Below, in pieces: positions 1 to 8,233 of a stretch of DNA of 64,000 bases (position 1 is the first letter of the stretch; every line of letters begins with the position of its first letter). The position numbers and the translations under genes are program-made. The notes beneath the pieces are model-generated. The model searched no databases. It was not told the DNA's origin and was given only the letters and a program-made list of their open reading frames with translations. Source of the DNA: Actinomycetes bacterium (lineage in GTDB: Bacteria; Actinomycetota; Actinomycetes; Mycobacteriales; Mycobacteriaceae); contig JAEXZY010000077.1 of the NCBI GenBank assembly GCA_023404955.1, positions 25,058 through 89,057 on the forward strand, written 5' to 3'.

Positions 1-888
1 CATGTGGATGTCGGAGAACGCGGGGTGGTAAGCGCCGATCGGCAGCACGGTGATGTCGAACGGCCCGAACTCCGCGCCGATCTCGGCGAAACTCTTCGTG
101 TATCCGGTGTCTCCGCCGAAGAACGCCCGGTGACGGGGGCCCATCACCACCCACGACGCCCACAGGGTGGTGTCGCGGGTGAAGAGTCGACCGGAGAAGT
201 GCCGCGCCGGCGTGCAGACCAGCGTCAGATCCCCGATGCGGTGCGATTCGTGCCAGTCGAGTTCGACGATGCGGCTCTCCGGGATACCCCACTTGCGCAG
301 GTGCGCCCCGATGCCCAGCGGTACCAGGAACGGTGCTCGCTGGCTGCGGGTGAGCGCGATGACGGTGTCGATGTCGAGGTGGTCGTAGTGATCGTGGCTG
401 ATGATGATCGCGTCGACCGCGGGCAGCGCTTCGATCAGCAGCGGCACCTCGTGCATGCGCTCCGGTCCGACGGCGCGCGAGGGTGAGCAGCGTCGGCTCC
501 ACACCGGGTCGGCGAGCACCCGATAGCCGTCCACCTCGATGAGCGAGCTCGAATGGCCGTACCAACTCGCTGCCGCGGTCTCGGTCTCCGGATGCACCGT
601 CGGTGGGTCGGCGATCGGGATCGGCCCCGGCGGCTTGCCCGACGAGCCCGCGTTGGCGAGATCGCGCAGCAGCGCGCGCTGCGCTTGCCGGTCCATCGTC
701 ATGCCCGACGGGGGCTCGAGGTTGACGAACTTGCCATCGCGATACTGCGGGGAGCGCCGGGCCACCGGCGCGATCTCTGCGGGCGTGGCACCCAGCGACG
801 CCGACGTGCCCTGCAGCGCCCGCAATACCCAGCCGGCGCCCAGCAGCGAGGCCGTCCCGAACCCGAAGCGCAGCGCCGTGGCGAACAT
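1..888 (-). CDS. MBL-fold metallohydrolase (Rv0906-like), partial
   Basis: Metallo-beta-lactamase-fold hydrolase of the UlaG/NAPE-PLD-like group; its C-terminus lies beyond the left edge. The N-terminus is hydrophobic (about residues 1-25), suggesting a membrane anchor or signal. The metal-binding motif HDHYDH sits near residues 160-166, and GGDTGY near residue 259 matches the later metal-ligand region of the fold. The ATG overlaps the echA6 stop as TGATG, so the two are co-transcribed and probably translationally coupled. In M. tuberculosis the echA6-Rv0906 pair is adjacent in the same order. The substrate is unknown; phospholipase D-like or lactonase-like activity is possible from the fold alone. 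Confidence 0.88.
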   Translation of the reverse strand, partial: MFATALRFGFGTASLLGAGWVLRALQGTSASLGATPAEIAPVARRSPQYRDGKFVNLEPPSGMTMDRQAQRALLRDLANAGSSGKPPGPIPIADPPTVHPETETAAASWYGHSSSLIEVDGYRVLADPVWSRRCSPSRAVGPERMHEVPLLIEALPAVDAIIISHDHYDHLDIDTVIALTRSQRAPFLVPLGIGAHLRKWGIPESRIVELDWHESHRIGDLTLVCTPARHFSGRLFTRDTTLWASWVVMGPRHRAFFGGDTGYTKSFAEIGAEFGPFDITVLPIGAYHPAFSDIHM

Positions 889-1622
889 CAGGCGCCCTGG
901 AATTTCGGCGCGCGCTTTTCGATGCGGGCCACCTGCGCCTCGATGATGTCGCTGCTCTTCCACGCCTTGTCGAACAGCTCCTGGTGCGCGGGCCACGGAT
1001 CCTCGTAGGCGCCGTCGTCGTTGAGCACCCGCTTGGCGTGCTGCAGAGCCAGCGGCGCGTAGCCGGCGATCTCCTGTGCCCAGGCCTGCGCATCCGCCAG
1101 CGTGCCGATGCGGTTGGCCATCCCCGTCTGCAACGCCGCCTCCGACGTGAGCCGCTCGGCGGCCAGCAGCATGCCGCGCGCCCGGCCGGCGCCCACCAGC
1201 GAGGTCAGCCGGCGGATGCTCCAGTTGTCCAGCGCGATGCCGTACTTCGCGACCGGGAACTGGAAATAGGCCTCGGGCGCGACCACGCGCAGATCGCAGA
1301 TCATCGACAGGATCACCCCGGCACCGATCGCCGGGCCGTTTACCGCGCCGATCACCGGCACCGGCGCCCGGTCGATGGCCAGATTGAGGGCCCTGGCCTT
1401 GTCGGGCAGCTCGTCGGCGACGCCCTGGCCGCCGGACAGATCAGCGCCCGAGCTGAAGACGTGTCCGGCGCCGGTGAGCACGATCGCGCGGACGTCCTCG
1501 GCGCCGGCTTTCTCGATCGCCTCGCGCAGACCGTCGACGAGTTCGGCGTTGAGCGCGTTGCGCCGCTCGGGGCGCTGCATCTCCAGAGTCAGCACGTGGC
1601 CGTCACGGGTGGCTTCAATCAT
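888..1622 (-). CDS. echA6: EchA6-like crotonase-fold acyl-CoA binding protein
   Basis: Crotonase-superfamily protein of 244 aa. The oxyanion-hole segments FSSGADLSG and VNGPAIGAGV are present. The two glutamates that catalyse hydration in classical enoyl-CoA hydratases (rat Glu144 and Glu164) are absent: the corresponding segments read GAGVILSMICDL and FPVAKYGIALDNW. M. tuberculosis EchA6 is likewise reported to lack hydratase activity and to carry acyl-CoAs to FAS-II for mycolic acid synthesis, so the same role is inferred here. Its place next to accD3 and an MBL-fold gene supports orthology. The start is the ATG lying 6 nt after a TAGGCT hexamer, so the mRNA is probably leaderless. Confidence 0.9.
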   Translation of the reverse strand: MIEATRDGHVLTLEMQRPERRNALNAELVDGLREAIEKAGAEDVRAIVLTGAGHVFSSGADLSGGQGVADELPDKARALNLAIDRAPVPVIGAVNGPAIGAGVILSMICDLRVVAPEAYFQFPVAKYGIALDNWSIRRLTSLVGAGRARGMLLAAERLTSEAALQTGMANRIGTLADAQAWAQEIAGYAPLALQHAKRVLNDDGAYEDPWPAHQELFDKAWKSSDIIEAQVARIEKRAPKFQGA

Positions 1623-1647
1623 GGGCCCAGCCTATTAGCCTTGCGCT
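1623..1647. promoter_or_regulatory. 25-bp bidirectional leaderless promoter, echA6/accD3
   Basis: The gap contains two back-to-back -10-like hexamers: TAGGCT on the minus strand (1634-1629) and TAGCCT on the plus strand (1636-1641). Each ends exactly 6 nt before its start codon (ATG at 1622, GTG at 1648). This is the spacing expected for leaderless mycobacterial transcripts. There is no room for Shine-Dalgarno sequences. The two polymerases would compete for overlapping DNA. Confidence 0.7.
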
Positions 1648-3120
1648 GTGAGCCGGATCCGCGCCCTGGAGCTGCGCGACGCCGTTCTCGACGAGGAATC
1701 ATTCGTGAGCTGGGATTCCCCGCCTCTTCAGGTCCCGATGTCGGACGCCTACCGTCGCGAATTGAGCACTGCGAGCGCGGCCACCGGGCTCGACGAGTCG
1801 GTGCTCTCCGGCGAGGGCCGGGTGATGGGCCGCCGGGTCGCGCTGGTCGTGTGCGAGTTCGAATTCCTGGCCGGATCCATCGGGGTGGCCGCCGCGGAAC
1901 GCATCGTCGCGGCGGTGCACCGGGCCACCGCTGAACGGCTGCCGCTGCTGGCGTCGCCCAGTTCGGGTGGCACCCGCATGCAGGAGGGCACCGTCGCCTT
2001 CCTGCAGATGGTCAAGATCACCGCTGCGGTGCAGCAGCACAAGCAGGCGCACCTGCCGTACCTGGTGTACCTCCGGCACCCGACGACCGGCGGGGTGTTC
2101 GCGTCGTGGGGCTCGCTCGGGCACGTCACCGCCGCCGAACCGGGGGCGCTGATCGGGTTCCTCGGGCCGCGCGTCTACGAGCATCTCTACGGTGAACCGT
2201 TTCCGGCCGGCGTGCAGACCGCGGAAAACCTCCAGCGCCACGGCGTCGTCGACGCCGTCGTACCGCTCGACGTCCTGCGCGCCACCATCGACCGCACGCT
2301 GACGGTGGTCTCCGATCCCCCCGGCGCCGCGCCGCCCACTCCCCCGGCCGAGCCGCTACCCGACGTGCCCGCCTGGGACTCCGTCGAGATCTCCCGGCGC
2401 CCGGACCGGCCCGGTGTCGGCGCGCTGCTGCGCCACGGCTCCACCGAACGGGTGCTGCTGTCCGGGACCGGGCAGGGCGAAGGCGCGACGACGCTGCTGG
2501 CGCTGGCCCGTTTCGGCGGCCAGCCCGCCGTCGTGCTGGGTCAGCAACGCGTGGTCGGCGGGGTGGTCGGACCGGTGGCCCTGCGTGAGGCGCGACGCGG
2601 CATGGCGTTGGCCGCCGGCCTGCAGCTGCCGCTGGTGCTCGTCATCGACACGGCGGGCCCCGCGCTGTCGGTCGAAGCCGAGGAGGACGGCCTGGCCGGC
2701 GAGATCGCCCGATGCCTGGCCGATCTGGTCATGCTGGACACCGCTACCGTGTCGATTCTGCTGGGGCAGGGCAGCGGTGGCCCCGCTCTGGCCATGGTGC
2801 CCGCCGACCGGGTGATCGCCGCGCTGCACGGCTGGCTGGCGCCGCTGCCGCCGGAGGGGGCCAGTGCGATCGTCTACCGCGACGTCGACCACGCCCCGGA
2901 ACTGGCTGCCGCACAGGGAATCCGCTCTGCTGACCTGTTGCGCAGCGGCATCGTCGACGCGATCGTCCCCGAACACCCCGACGCCGCCGACGAACCCCGC
3001 GCCTTCATCGGTCGGCTGTCGGAGACGATCGCCGCGGAGCTGCACGCCTTGCAGGCGGTCCCCGCTGACCGGCGGCTGAGCGACCGCATCGAGCGGTACC
3101 GCCGCATCGGCCTGCCCTGA
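1648..3120 (+). CDS. accD3: Acetyl/propionyl-CoA carboxylase carboxyltransferase subunit AccD3
   Basis: Carboxyltransferase of 490 aa with both crotonase-like halves in one chain. It transfers carboxyl from carboxybiotin to an acyl-CoA, giving malonyl-CoA or a related extender. The N-terminal half carries GGTRMQEG (near residue 110) and LRHPTTGGVFASWGS; the C-terminal half has LVIDTAGPALS and GQGSGGPALAMVPADR. No four-cysteine zinc finger of the E. coli AccD type is visible. The start is a GTG 6 nt after TAGCCT, divergent from echA6. Synteny matches Rv0904c. The true substrate is uncertain, because AccD3 is one of the less characterised mycobacterial carboxyltransferases. Confidence 0.9.
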   Translation: MSRIRALELRDAVLDEESFVSWDSPPLQVPMSDAYRRELSTASAATGLDESVLSGEGRVMGRRVALVVCEFEFLAGSIGVAAAERIVAAVHRATAERLPLLASPSSGGTRMQEGTVAFLQMVKITAAVQQHKQAHLPYLVYLRHPTTGGVFASWGSLGHVTAAEPGALIGFLGPRVYEHLYGEPFPAGVQTAENLQRHGVVDAVVPLDVLRATIDRTLTVVSDPPGAAPPTPPAEPLPDVPAWDSVEISRRPDRPGVGALLRHGSTERVLLSGTGQGEGATTLLALARFGGQPAVVLGQQRVVGGVVGPVALREARRGMALAAGLQLPLVLVIDTAGPALSVEAEEDGLAGEIARCLADLVMLDTATVSILLGQGSGGPALAMVPADRVIAALHGWLAPLPPEGASAIVYRDVDHAPELAAAQGIRSADLLRSGIVDAIVPEHPDAADEPRAFIGRLSETIAAELHALQAVPADRRLSDRIERYRRIGLP

Positions 3121-3124
3121 CTTC

Positions 3125-3385
3125 TCACACGACGAGCGTGAGTGCGCCGATCGCCAGCTGGACCGCCAGCCCGCCAAGAGTGAACCACGCCGCCGGATGC
3201 TTCCTGGCCACCTGCCACACCGCCCCGGCCAGGGTCACCATGACTACCGCGAACCCGCCATAGCGCAACACCGCACCCTCACCGTGCGACAGGAACATCG
3301 CTGCGCGCCAACAGAACCCCTGCAGGAGCAGCAGCACCACCGCACCGGCGAAGTCCTCGAGCCGGCGGTCGTCATCGCGGCTCAC
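3125..3385 (-). CDS. Small integral membrane protein (86 aa)
   Basis: Unrecognised small membrane protein. After a short charged N-terminus (VSRDDDRRLEDF) there are about three hydrophobic segments (AGAVVLLLLQGF, LRYGGFAVVMVTLAGAVW, WFTLGGLAVQLAIGALTLVV). The GTG start lies one base past the stop of the upstream YhgE-type gene (TGACGTG), so it looks like the last cistron of that operon. It may be an accessory subunit of the YhgE/ABC-like pair, but only position supports this. It ends 4 bp from the end of convergent accD3. Confidence 0.72.
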   Translation of the reverse strand: MSRDDDRRLEDFAGAVVLLLLQGFCWRAAMFLSHGEGAVLRYGGFAVVMVTLAGAVWQVARKHPAAWFTLGGLAVQLAIGALTLVV

Positions 3386-3386
3386 G

Positions 3387-5393
3387 TCAGACCTCGATCG
3401 GCGGATGCAGCCGTTCCAGCGTGTACTGCCTGTTACGCCGCGCCGCCCACGAGCTGGCTGCCAGCGAGGCCAGCAGCACCGCCGAAAGGACCGCGATCGC
3501 CGTCCACAGCCGAGCATCCACCCCGCCGACGATCAGCTGACGTAACCCGTTGACCGCGTAGGTCATCGGATCGAAGGGGTGCAGGATCTGGAAGGGTTTC
3601 GCCGTGGTCTCGACGGGATAGATCCCGCCGGCGGAGACCAGCTGCAGCATCAGGAACGCCAACGTCGCGACACGTCCGACGGCGACCCCCAGCACCGCGT
3701 TGAACGCCTGGATGAGAGCCAGGAAGGCGCCGGCGACCAGGGCGAGGAACGCGACCGTAGCGAGCGGATAGACGGCCTTCAGTCCGACTCCGAAGTGCAC
3801 GACCGCGTACATCACCACCACCTGACAGACGACGATCAGCAGACCGGGCCAATAGGATGCGAGCACCACACGCAGCGCGCCGAGACCGCTGACGATGGGC
3901 CGAGACTGCAGCGGGGTCAACAACATCCACACGATCAGCGCCCCGATGAACAACGCCAGCGGCAAGAAGAACGGCGCGAAGCCGGTGCCGAACGTCGCCG
4001 CGGGATGGGTGTTGCGCAGGTCGAGTTCGGCCGGAGCCGCCAGCGTGCGCGCCACCTCGGTGCGTTGCCGCGGGTTCCACGTCGGTATCTGCTCCGCGCC
4101 CTGATGCAGGCGTGTCGCCAGCTCCTGTCCACCCGTGCGCAGCTGGGCGGTGCCGTCGGCGAGTTGATGTGCGCCCGAGGACAATTCGTTGCCACCGGCG
4201 GCCAGCTGACCGAGACCGGCGTCGAGGCGCCGCGCCCCGGAATCCAGTTGGTGCACGCCGTCACGCAGCTGGGCGACATCCGAGCGCAGACCGCCGTTCA
4301 GCGCTCGGGTCAGGAAGGTCCGCAGCCGGCTGTTCGGGTCGCCCAGCTCCCCCTCGAGCGTGGCAGCACTGTCGCGGAGGCGGACCAGCCCGTCGTCGGT
4401 GGTGGGATCGATGCCCTGCGCGCGCAGCAGCCGCTGTGCGCCGGCCAGCGCATGGCCGGCGTCGCGCACCGCGGGATCGGGATTGTTCTGCAGGAATCCA
4501 ACGGCCTGGTCGACGATCGCCGCCGCCTGCGCACTGTTGATGCTCAGCACGGCGATGCGGTCCGTCGTCGACCGGACCGCACCGGACAGGTGCTGTGCGG
4601 CACCGGCGACCTCGTCGGGGTTCAGGCCGAGAGCGCCCACGCGGTCGAGCACATCGAGCAGCGGTGCGGTCGCGGTGTCGACAGCGCCGCTCAGCCGCCG
4701 AGTGCCCGCGGCGAGCTGCGCCGAACCCGCCTGAGCGGTACGCAGACCCGAGGCCAACGTGTCCGCGCCGCCGGCGAGCCGGTGGGCGCCGTCATCGGCG
4801 GTGACCAGACCATCGGCCAGCTGTTGGGCCCCGCCGGCCGCCTGATCCAGACCCGTGCCGGCGGCGGCCAGCCCGTTCACCACGGTGCCGATACCGCGCT
4901 CGGCGATCTTCGCGTTGACCTGGTTGAGGATCTCTCGCGAGGCGTTCTGCCCGATGACCGTGCCGAGGTAGTTGTTCGCGTCGTTGAACGTGAACTGCAG
5001 CGGGGCCTGCGCCGGGCGAGGTCCGGCCGGGGAGGACACCAACTCGGAGAAGTTCTCCGGCAACGTGATCGAGAAGTAGAAGCGGCCGTCGGCCACGCCG
5101 TCCGCCGCCTCCTGCGGGGACACCTCGGTCAGATCCAACTGGCCCGAATCGAGCAGCGCCCGCGCGACCTCGTCGCCGGCGCGCACCTGTGCACCCTGGA
5201 CCTCCGCGCCGCGGTCGGCGTTGACCAGCGCGACGGGGACCTTCCCGACCTCGGCGAACGGATTCCAGAACGCCCACAGGTACATGGCTCCGTAGAGCAG
5301 CGGTAGCAGGATGATCGTGACGAGCGCGATCCGCGGCATGAGCCCGTGCGTGTATCGCTTGAGGTCCGTGCCCAGTGACAAACCGGCCAGCAT
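3387..5393 (-). CDS. YhgE/Pip-family ABC-2-like membrane protein
   Basis: Membrane protein of 668 aa with YhgE/Pip architecture. An N-terminal transmembrane segment (IALVTIILLPLLYGAMYLW) is followed by an extracytoplasmic domain. A long stretch of LAxGxxxLxxG-type heptad-like repeats (roughly residues 165-420) comes next, then a C-terminal ABC-2-type block of about six transmembrane segments (roughly 475-650). Relatives include phage-infection protein Pip and the large membrane proteins of type VII-linked or lipid export loci, but the transported substrate is not known. It starts with TGATG overlap to the upstream ABC-like gene, implying a complex between the two. Confidence 0.85.
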   Translation of the reverse strand: MLAGLSLGTDLKRYTHGLMPRIALVTIILLPLLYGAMYLWAFWNPFAEVGKVPVALVNADRGAEVQGAQVRAGDEVARALLDSGQLDLTEVSPQEAADGVADGRFYFSITLPENFSELVSSPAGPRPAQAPLQFTFNDANNYLGTVIGQNASREILNQVNAKIAERGIGTVVNGLAAAGTGLDQAAGGAQQLADGLVTADDGAHRLAGGADTLASGLRTAQAGSAQLAAGTRRLSGAVDTATAPLLDVLDRVGALGLNPDEVAGAAQHLSGAVRSTTDRIAVLSINSAQAAAIVDQAVGFLQNNPDPAVRDAGHALAGAQRLLRAQGIDPTTDDGLVRLRDSAATLEGELGDPNSRLRTFLTRALNGGLRSDVAQLRDGVHQLDSGARRLDAGLGQLAAGGNELSSGAHQLADGTAQLRTGGQELATRLHQGAEQIPTWNPRQRTEVARTLAAPAELDLRNTHPAATFGTGFAPFFLPLALFIGALIVWMLLTPLQSRPIVSGLGALRVVLASYWPGLLIVVCQVVVMYAVVHFGVGLKAVYPLATVAFLALVAGAFLALIQAFNAVLGVAVGRVATLAFLMLQLVSAGGIYPVETTAKPFQILHPFDPMTYAVNGLRQLIVGGVDARLWTAIAVLSAVLLASLAASSWAARRNRQYTLERLHPPIEV

Positions 5394-6109
5394 CAGGAGG
5401 CCCCACCTTTCGGATGTCCCGCCAGTTCGGCGCGCGAGAGGTTGGCCAGCGGGATCTGCTGCAGCCCGGGACGGGCCGTCACACCGTTGACGCTCGCGGT
5501 CACCACCGTCTGGTCACGTCCGAGGTCGATGAGCCGGCCGACCAACAGCTCACGGTCCTCGTCGCTGGTGACGTGCTCGAGATTGCCGACGACGAGGAGG
5601 TCGGGGCGGCGTGTGTTGGCCAGTGCGATGCGCAGCAGCAGGCCGTCGAGTTCGGTGAGCTCCTCGACGAACTCCGAGCGCGGCGGCAACGGCAGCTCAC
5701 CGAACACAGGCCCGCACACGCGCCTCAGATCGTCCTCATCCGCGCGGCCAATCATCCTGTACCACGGCGCATCCCACCGGAGTTGTTCGGTGATGAGGTC
5801 TCCCACGGTGACCGCTTCGGCGACGGTGTCGAGTTCGTCGATGCCGGCCAAGGCGGCGACGCCGAAGATGTCACGGACCCGGGTCCGCCCGAACACCGTC
5901 AGCGACCCCGATGTCGGACGCATCCGCCCGGCCAGAGTCATCGACAGCGCGGTGCGCCCCGATCCGGCGGAACAGATCATGACCGTCACCCCGCCGGCGG
6001 TGATGTCGAGATCGACAGGCCCGTACACCGGCCCCCACGGCCCGCGCAGGCTGAGCCCGCGGGCGACGACGGCGGGCTCGGGGGCTGGCTCTGGCGGCGC
6101 ATCCGGCAT
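5393..6109 (-). CDS. ABC-ATPase-like protein with degenerate catalytic motifs
   Basis: Resembles an ABC nucleotide-binding subunit of 238 aa, yet every catalytic motif is altered. The Walker A position reads CSAGSGRT (lysine replaced by arginine), the signature region reads EELTELDGLL instead of LSGGQ, and the Walker B end reads LLVVGN where DE is expected. The switch histidine is not seen (TVVTASVN). It is therefore probably unable to hydrolyse ATP and may act as a structural or regulatory partner of the overlapping YhgE-type gene. The start chosen is the ATG giving MPDAPPEP; the longer reading frame would enter the promoter of the divergent gene. The fold assignment is moderate, the motif loss is directly visible. 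Confidence 0.75.
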   Translation of the reverse strand: MPDAPPEPAPEPAVVARGLSLRGPWGPVYGPVDLDITAGGVTVMICSAGSGRTALSMTLAGRMRPTSGSLTVFGRTRVRDIFGVAALAGIDELDTVAEAVTVGDLITEQLRWDAPWYRMIGRADEDDLRRVCGPVFGELPLPPRSEFVEELTELDGLLLRIALANTRRPDLLVVGNLEHVTSDEDRELLVGRLIDLGRDQTVVTASVNGVTARPGLQQIPLANLSRAELAGHPKGGAS

Positions 6110-6137
6110 CGGCCAATCCCACCACACCGACCGGTGG

Positions 6138-6143
6138 CATTCT
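6138..6143 (+). promoter_or_regulatory. -10-like hexamer, leaderless start of 6150 gene
   Basis: CATTCT ends 6 nt before the GTG at 6150. It fits the NANNNT pattern seen at other leaderless starts here, but its first base departs from T. Confidence 0.4.
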
Positions 6144-6149
6144 GGGCGT

Positions 6150-6842
6150 GTGGAGGCGCTGCTGCATTTCGCCGGCAACTACTGGTGGCTGGTGTTCCCG
6201 CTCGGCGGGGTGCTCGGCGGCGCCGCGCGCGGCATCTCGGCTGCCAACGAGCGCCGCGCTCAACGCCGGCTCGAGCGCTACCGGATCAAACAGGAGACCA
6301 AGGTTGCGCTCGCCCGGGAGAAGGCCGCCGGACAATCGACCGCCGAGAGCCGGCGCCGCGAGCTGACCAGGGTGCTCGAGCGCCACGATGCCACCGACGC
6401 GCGCTGGCTCTCCTACGAACTGGACGTCGCGAAACTGCTGGACTTCCCGGTGATGACCGACATGCGGGAGCCGCTGACGCTGGCGTTCCACAAGGCGAAG
6501 AGCCGGGCTGATCTGCTGCGTCCGGCCCATCCCGACGAGATCCTCGGCGACCGCGACGCGGCCGCGGGATATCGGGACGCGGTGACCGACTACGTCGCCG
6601 CGTTCGACGCCGCGGAGGCCGAAGCGACCCGGCGCCGCCGCAGCGACTTCTCTGCTGACGACCAAGACCGGCTGGCCCGCGCACAGCATCTGCTGCGCCT
6701 GGCCGGCGACGACGCCGCCACTCCGCAGGAACGTCAGAACGCCTACGGCCGTGCGCAGAAGGAACTGGCCGGCCTCGTCGTGCTGCCGGTCGCCACCCGC
6801 GCCGCGATCGAACGCAGGGTCCTCGGCGAACTCGAAGCGTGA
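6150..6842 (+). CDS. Conserved membrane-anchored coiled-coil protein
   Basis: Unrecognised protein of 230 aa. It begins with one hydrophobic segment (YWWLVFPLGGVLGGAARGI), followed by a highly charged helical region (about residues 28-75, rich in R, E, K and A) likely to form a coiled coil. A further helical cytoplasmic domain follows, containing LSYELDVAKLLDFPVMTDM. The GTG start is preferred because it places the transmembrane segment at the N-terminus and follows a -10-like hexamer by 6 nt. It is divergent from the pseudo-ABC gene across 40 bp. Function is unknown; similar proteins are common in mycobacteria. Confidence 0.75.
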   Translation: MEALLHFAGNYWWLVFPLGGVLGGAARGISAANERRAQRRLERYRIKQETKVALAREKAAGQSTAESRRRELTRVLERHDATDARWLSYELDVAKLLDFPVMTDMREPLTLAFHKAKSRADLLRPAHPDEILGDRDAAAGYRDAVTDYVAAFDAAEAEATRRRRSDFSADDQDRLARAQHLLRLAGDDAATPQERQNAYGRAQKELAGLVVLPVATRAAIERRVLGELEA

Positions 6843-6862
6843 GCGTGCACTCGCGCGGTCGG

Positions 6863-6868
6863 TAGCCT
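6863..6868 (+). promoter_or_regulatory. -10 hexamer, leaderless start of crotonase gene
   Basis: TAGCCT ends 7 nt before the GTG at 6876, and no Shine-Dalgarno sequence is visible between them. The hexamer is identical to the one preceding accD3. Confidence 0.6.
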
Positions 6869-6875
6869 CACCGAC

Positions 6876-7751
6876 GTGGATTACGAAACCCTGCAATGCG
6901 CCGTCGACGACGACGGGGTCGCACTGCTGACGCTGTCGCGGCCCGAACAACTGAACGCCTTCACGGTGACGATGGCCCGGGAACTGGAGCAGTTCTTCAC
7001 CGTCGACGCGTACGACGGCGCGATTCGCGCCGTCGTCGTCACCGGCGCCGGCCGCGCGTTCTGCGCGGGCATGGATCTGTCGGCCGACGGCAACGTCTTC
7101 GGTCTGGACGAGAGCCTGACGCCGACACCAGAACAGATGCAGGCGGACTACGCGAACGAACCGCTGCACAGCGGCATCCGTGACACCGGCGGCCGGGTGA
7201 CCCTGGCGATCCATGCGCTTCCGAAACCGGTCATCGCCGCGATCAACGGTGCCGCGGTGGGCATCGGCGCGACCATGACCCTGGCAATGGACATCCGCCT
7301 CGCGTCTGAGAACGCCCGCATCGGCTTCGTCTTCGGTCGCCTGGGCATCGTGCCGGAGGCATGTTCCTCGTGGTTCCTGCCGCGGCTCGTCGGCATCCAG
7401 CAGGCGCTGGACTGGGTGTACTCCGCGGACATCATCTCCGCCGAAGACGCGCTGCGCGGCCGACTGCTGCGCTCGGTGCACCCGGCCGATTCGTTGGTCG
7501 CCAATGCGGTCGCGCTGGCCCGCAGCTACGTGTCCGGGCGTTCGGCGGTGGCGCTGGGGTTGGCCAAGCAGCTGCTCTACCGCAACGGCGCCGCCGACTC
7601 ACCACTGCAGGCCCACCTGAGCGATTCGCTGGCGATGTTCTACACCTCGCTCGGTGACGGCAAGGAAGGCGTCGCAGCGTTCCGCGAGAAGCGGACGCCG
7701 AACTTCACCGGCAGCGCCACCGCGTTGCCGCGGATCTTCCCCGAGAGCTGA
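6876..7751 (+). CDS. Enoyl-CoA hydratase/isomerase family protein
   Basis: Crotonase-fold enzyme of 291 aa, likely acting on acyl-CoAs in beta-oxidation. The oxyanion-hole motifs are FCAGMDLSAD (near residue 65) and INGAAVGIGATMTLAMD. The segment GRLGIVPEACSSWFLPRL carries a glutamate in the PEA position typical of delta3-delta2-enoyl-CoA isomerases, whereas the paired glutamates of classical hydratases are not both present. Isomerase or hydratase is therefore open. It is monocistronic, starts at a GTG 7 nt after TAGCCT, and is convergent with the next membrane protein. Confidence 0.85.
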   Translation: MDYETLQCAVDDDGVALLTLSRPEQLNAFTVTMARELEQFFTVDAYDGAIRAVVVTGAGRAFCAGMDLSADGNVFGLDESLTPTPEQMQADYANEPLHSGIRDTGGRVTLAIHALPKPVIAAINGAAVGIGATMTLAMDIRLASENARIGFVFGRLGIVPEACSSWFLPRLVGIQQALDWVYSADIISAEDALRGRLLRSVHPADSLVANAVALARSYVSGRSAVALGLAKQLLYRNGAADSPLQAHLSDSLAMFYTSLGDGKEGVAAFREKRTPNFTGSATALPRIFPES

Positions 7752-7754
7752 ACC

Positions 7755-8201
7755 TCAGGCCAGCGCCAGGGCGGTGAGCATCGCGCCGGAGGTGATCAAC
7801 AGCAGCGGCACCCGCAGCAGGTTGCGGCGCGTCCATCGCACCGCCGCCGCCTCGTCGACGTCGGCGGGATCGGTGCGTTCGAACTCCGCGGCGCGCGGGA
7901 TGAGATCGAACAGCGCCCACAGCCGCATCACCGCGTGGCTGACCAGCGCCACGAGCAGTGCTGTCCCGATCGCGGAGTTACCCCACGTCAGGATCAGCGT
8001 GAGGATGAGCAGCACCTCGAACACGACCGGGGCGGGCAGCCAGAACCGGACGCGGGCGATGCCGCCGTTGCGTGATTGGATCAGGCCCGGGCGGCGCGGC
8101 CAGTAGGGATCGACGACGAGCGCCTCATAGAGCGCAGCGCCGAGGCAGACGCAGGCCGCCAGCGTGGTGGCGGCGAGCAGGACGAGCGTCGGGGTGGACA
8201 C
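7755..8201 (-). CDS. Four-TM membrane protein of unknown function
   Basis: Small integral membrane protein of 148 aa with about four hydrophobic segments: residues 3-25, 55-75, 78-98 and 130-147. Charged loops include PRAAEFERTDPADVDEA. No motif ties it to a known transporter; it recalls short DUF-type proteins of actinobacteria. The GTG start lies 8 nt after GATAAT on the minus strand. That sequence overlaps a GATTAT read on the plus strand toward the epoxide hydrolase gene, so the divergent pair shares promoter DNA. Confidence 0.75.
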   Translation of the reverse strand: MSTPTLVLLAATTLAACVCLGAALYEALVVDPYWPRRPGLIQSRNGGIARVRFWLPAPVVFEVLLILTLILTWGNSAIGTALLVALVSHAVMRLWALFDLIPRAAEFERTDPADVDEAAAVRWTRRNLLRVPLLLITSGAMLTALALA

Positions 8202-8233
8202 AAGCGTCGATTATCCCGGTGTCAGGATGAGTC

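Noticed and set aside
3579..5306. 575-codon plus-strand ORF opposite the YhgE-type gene
   Set aside because: Arg/Gln-rich composition typical of antisense shadows at high GC; the minus-strand frame has clear transmembrane and domain structure.
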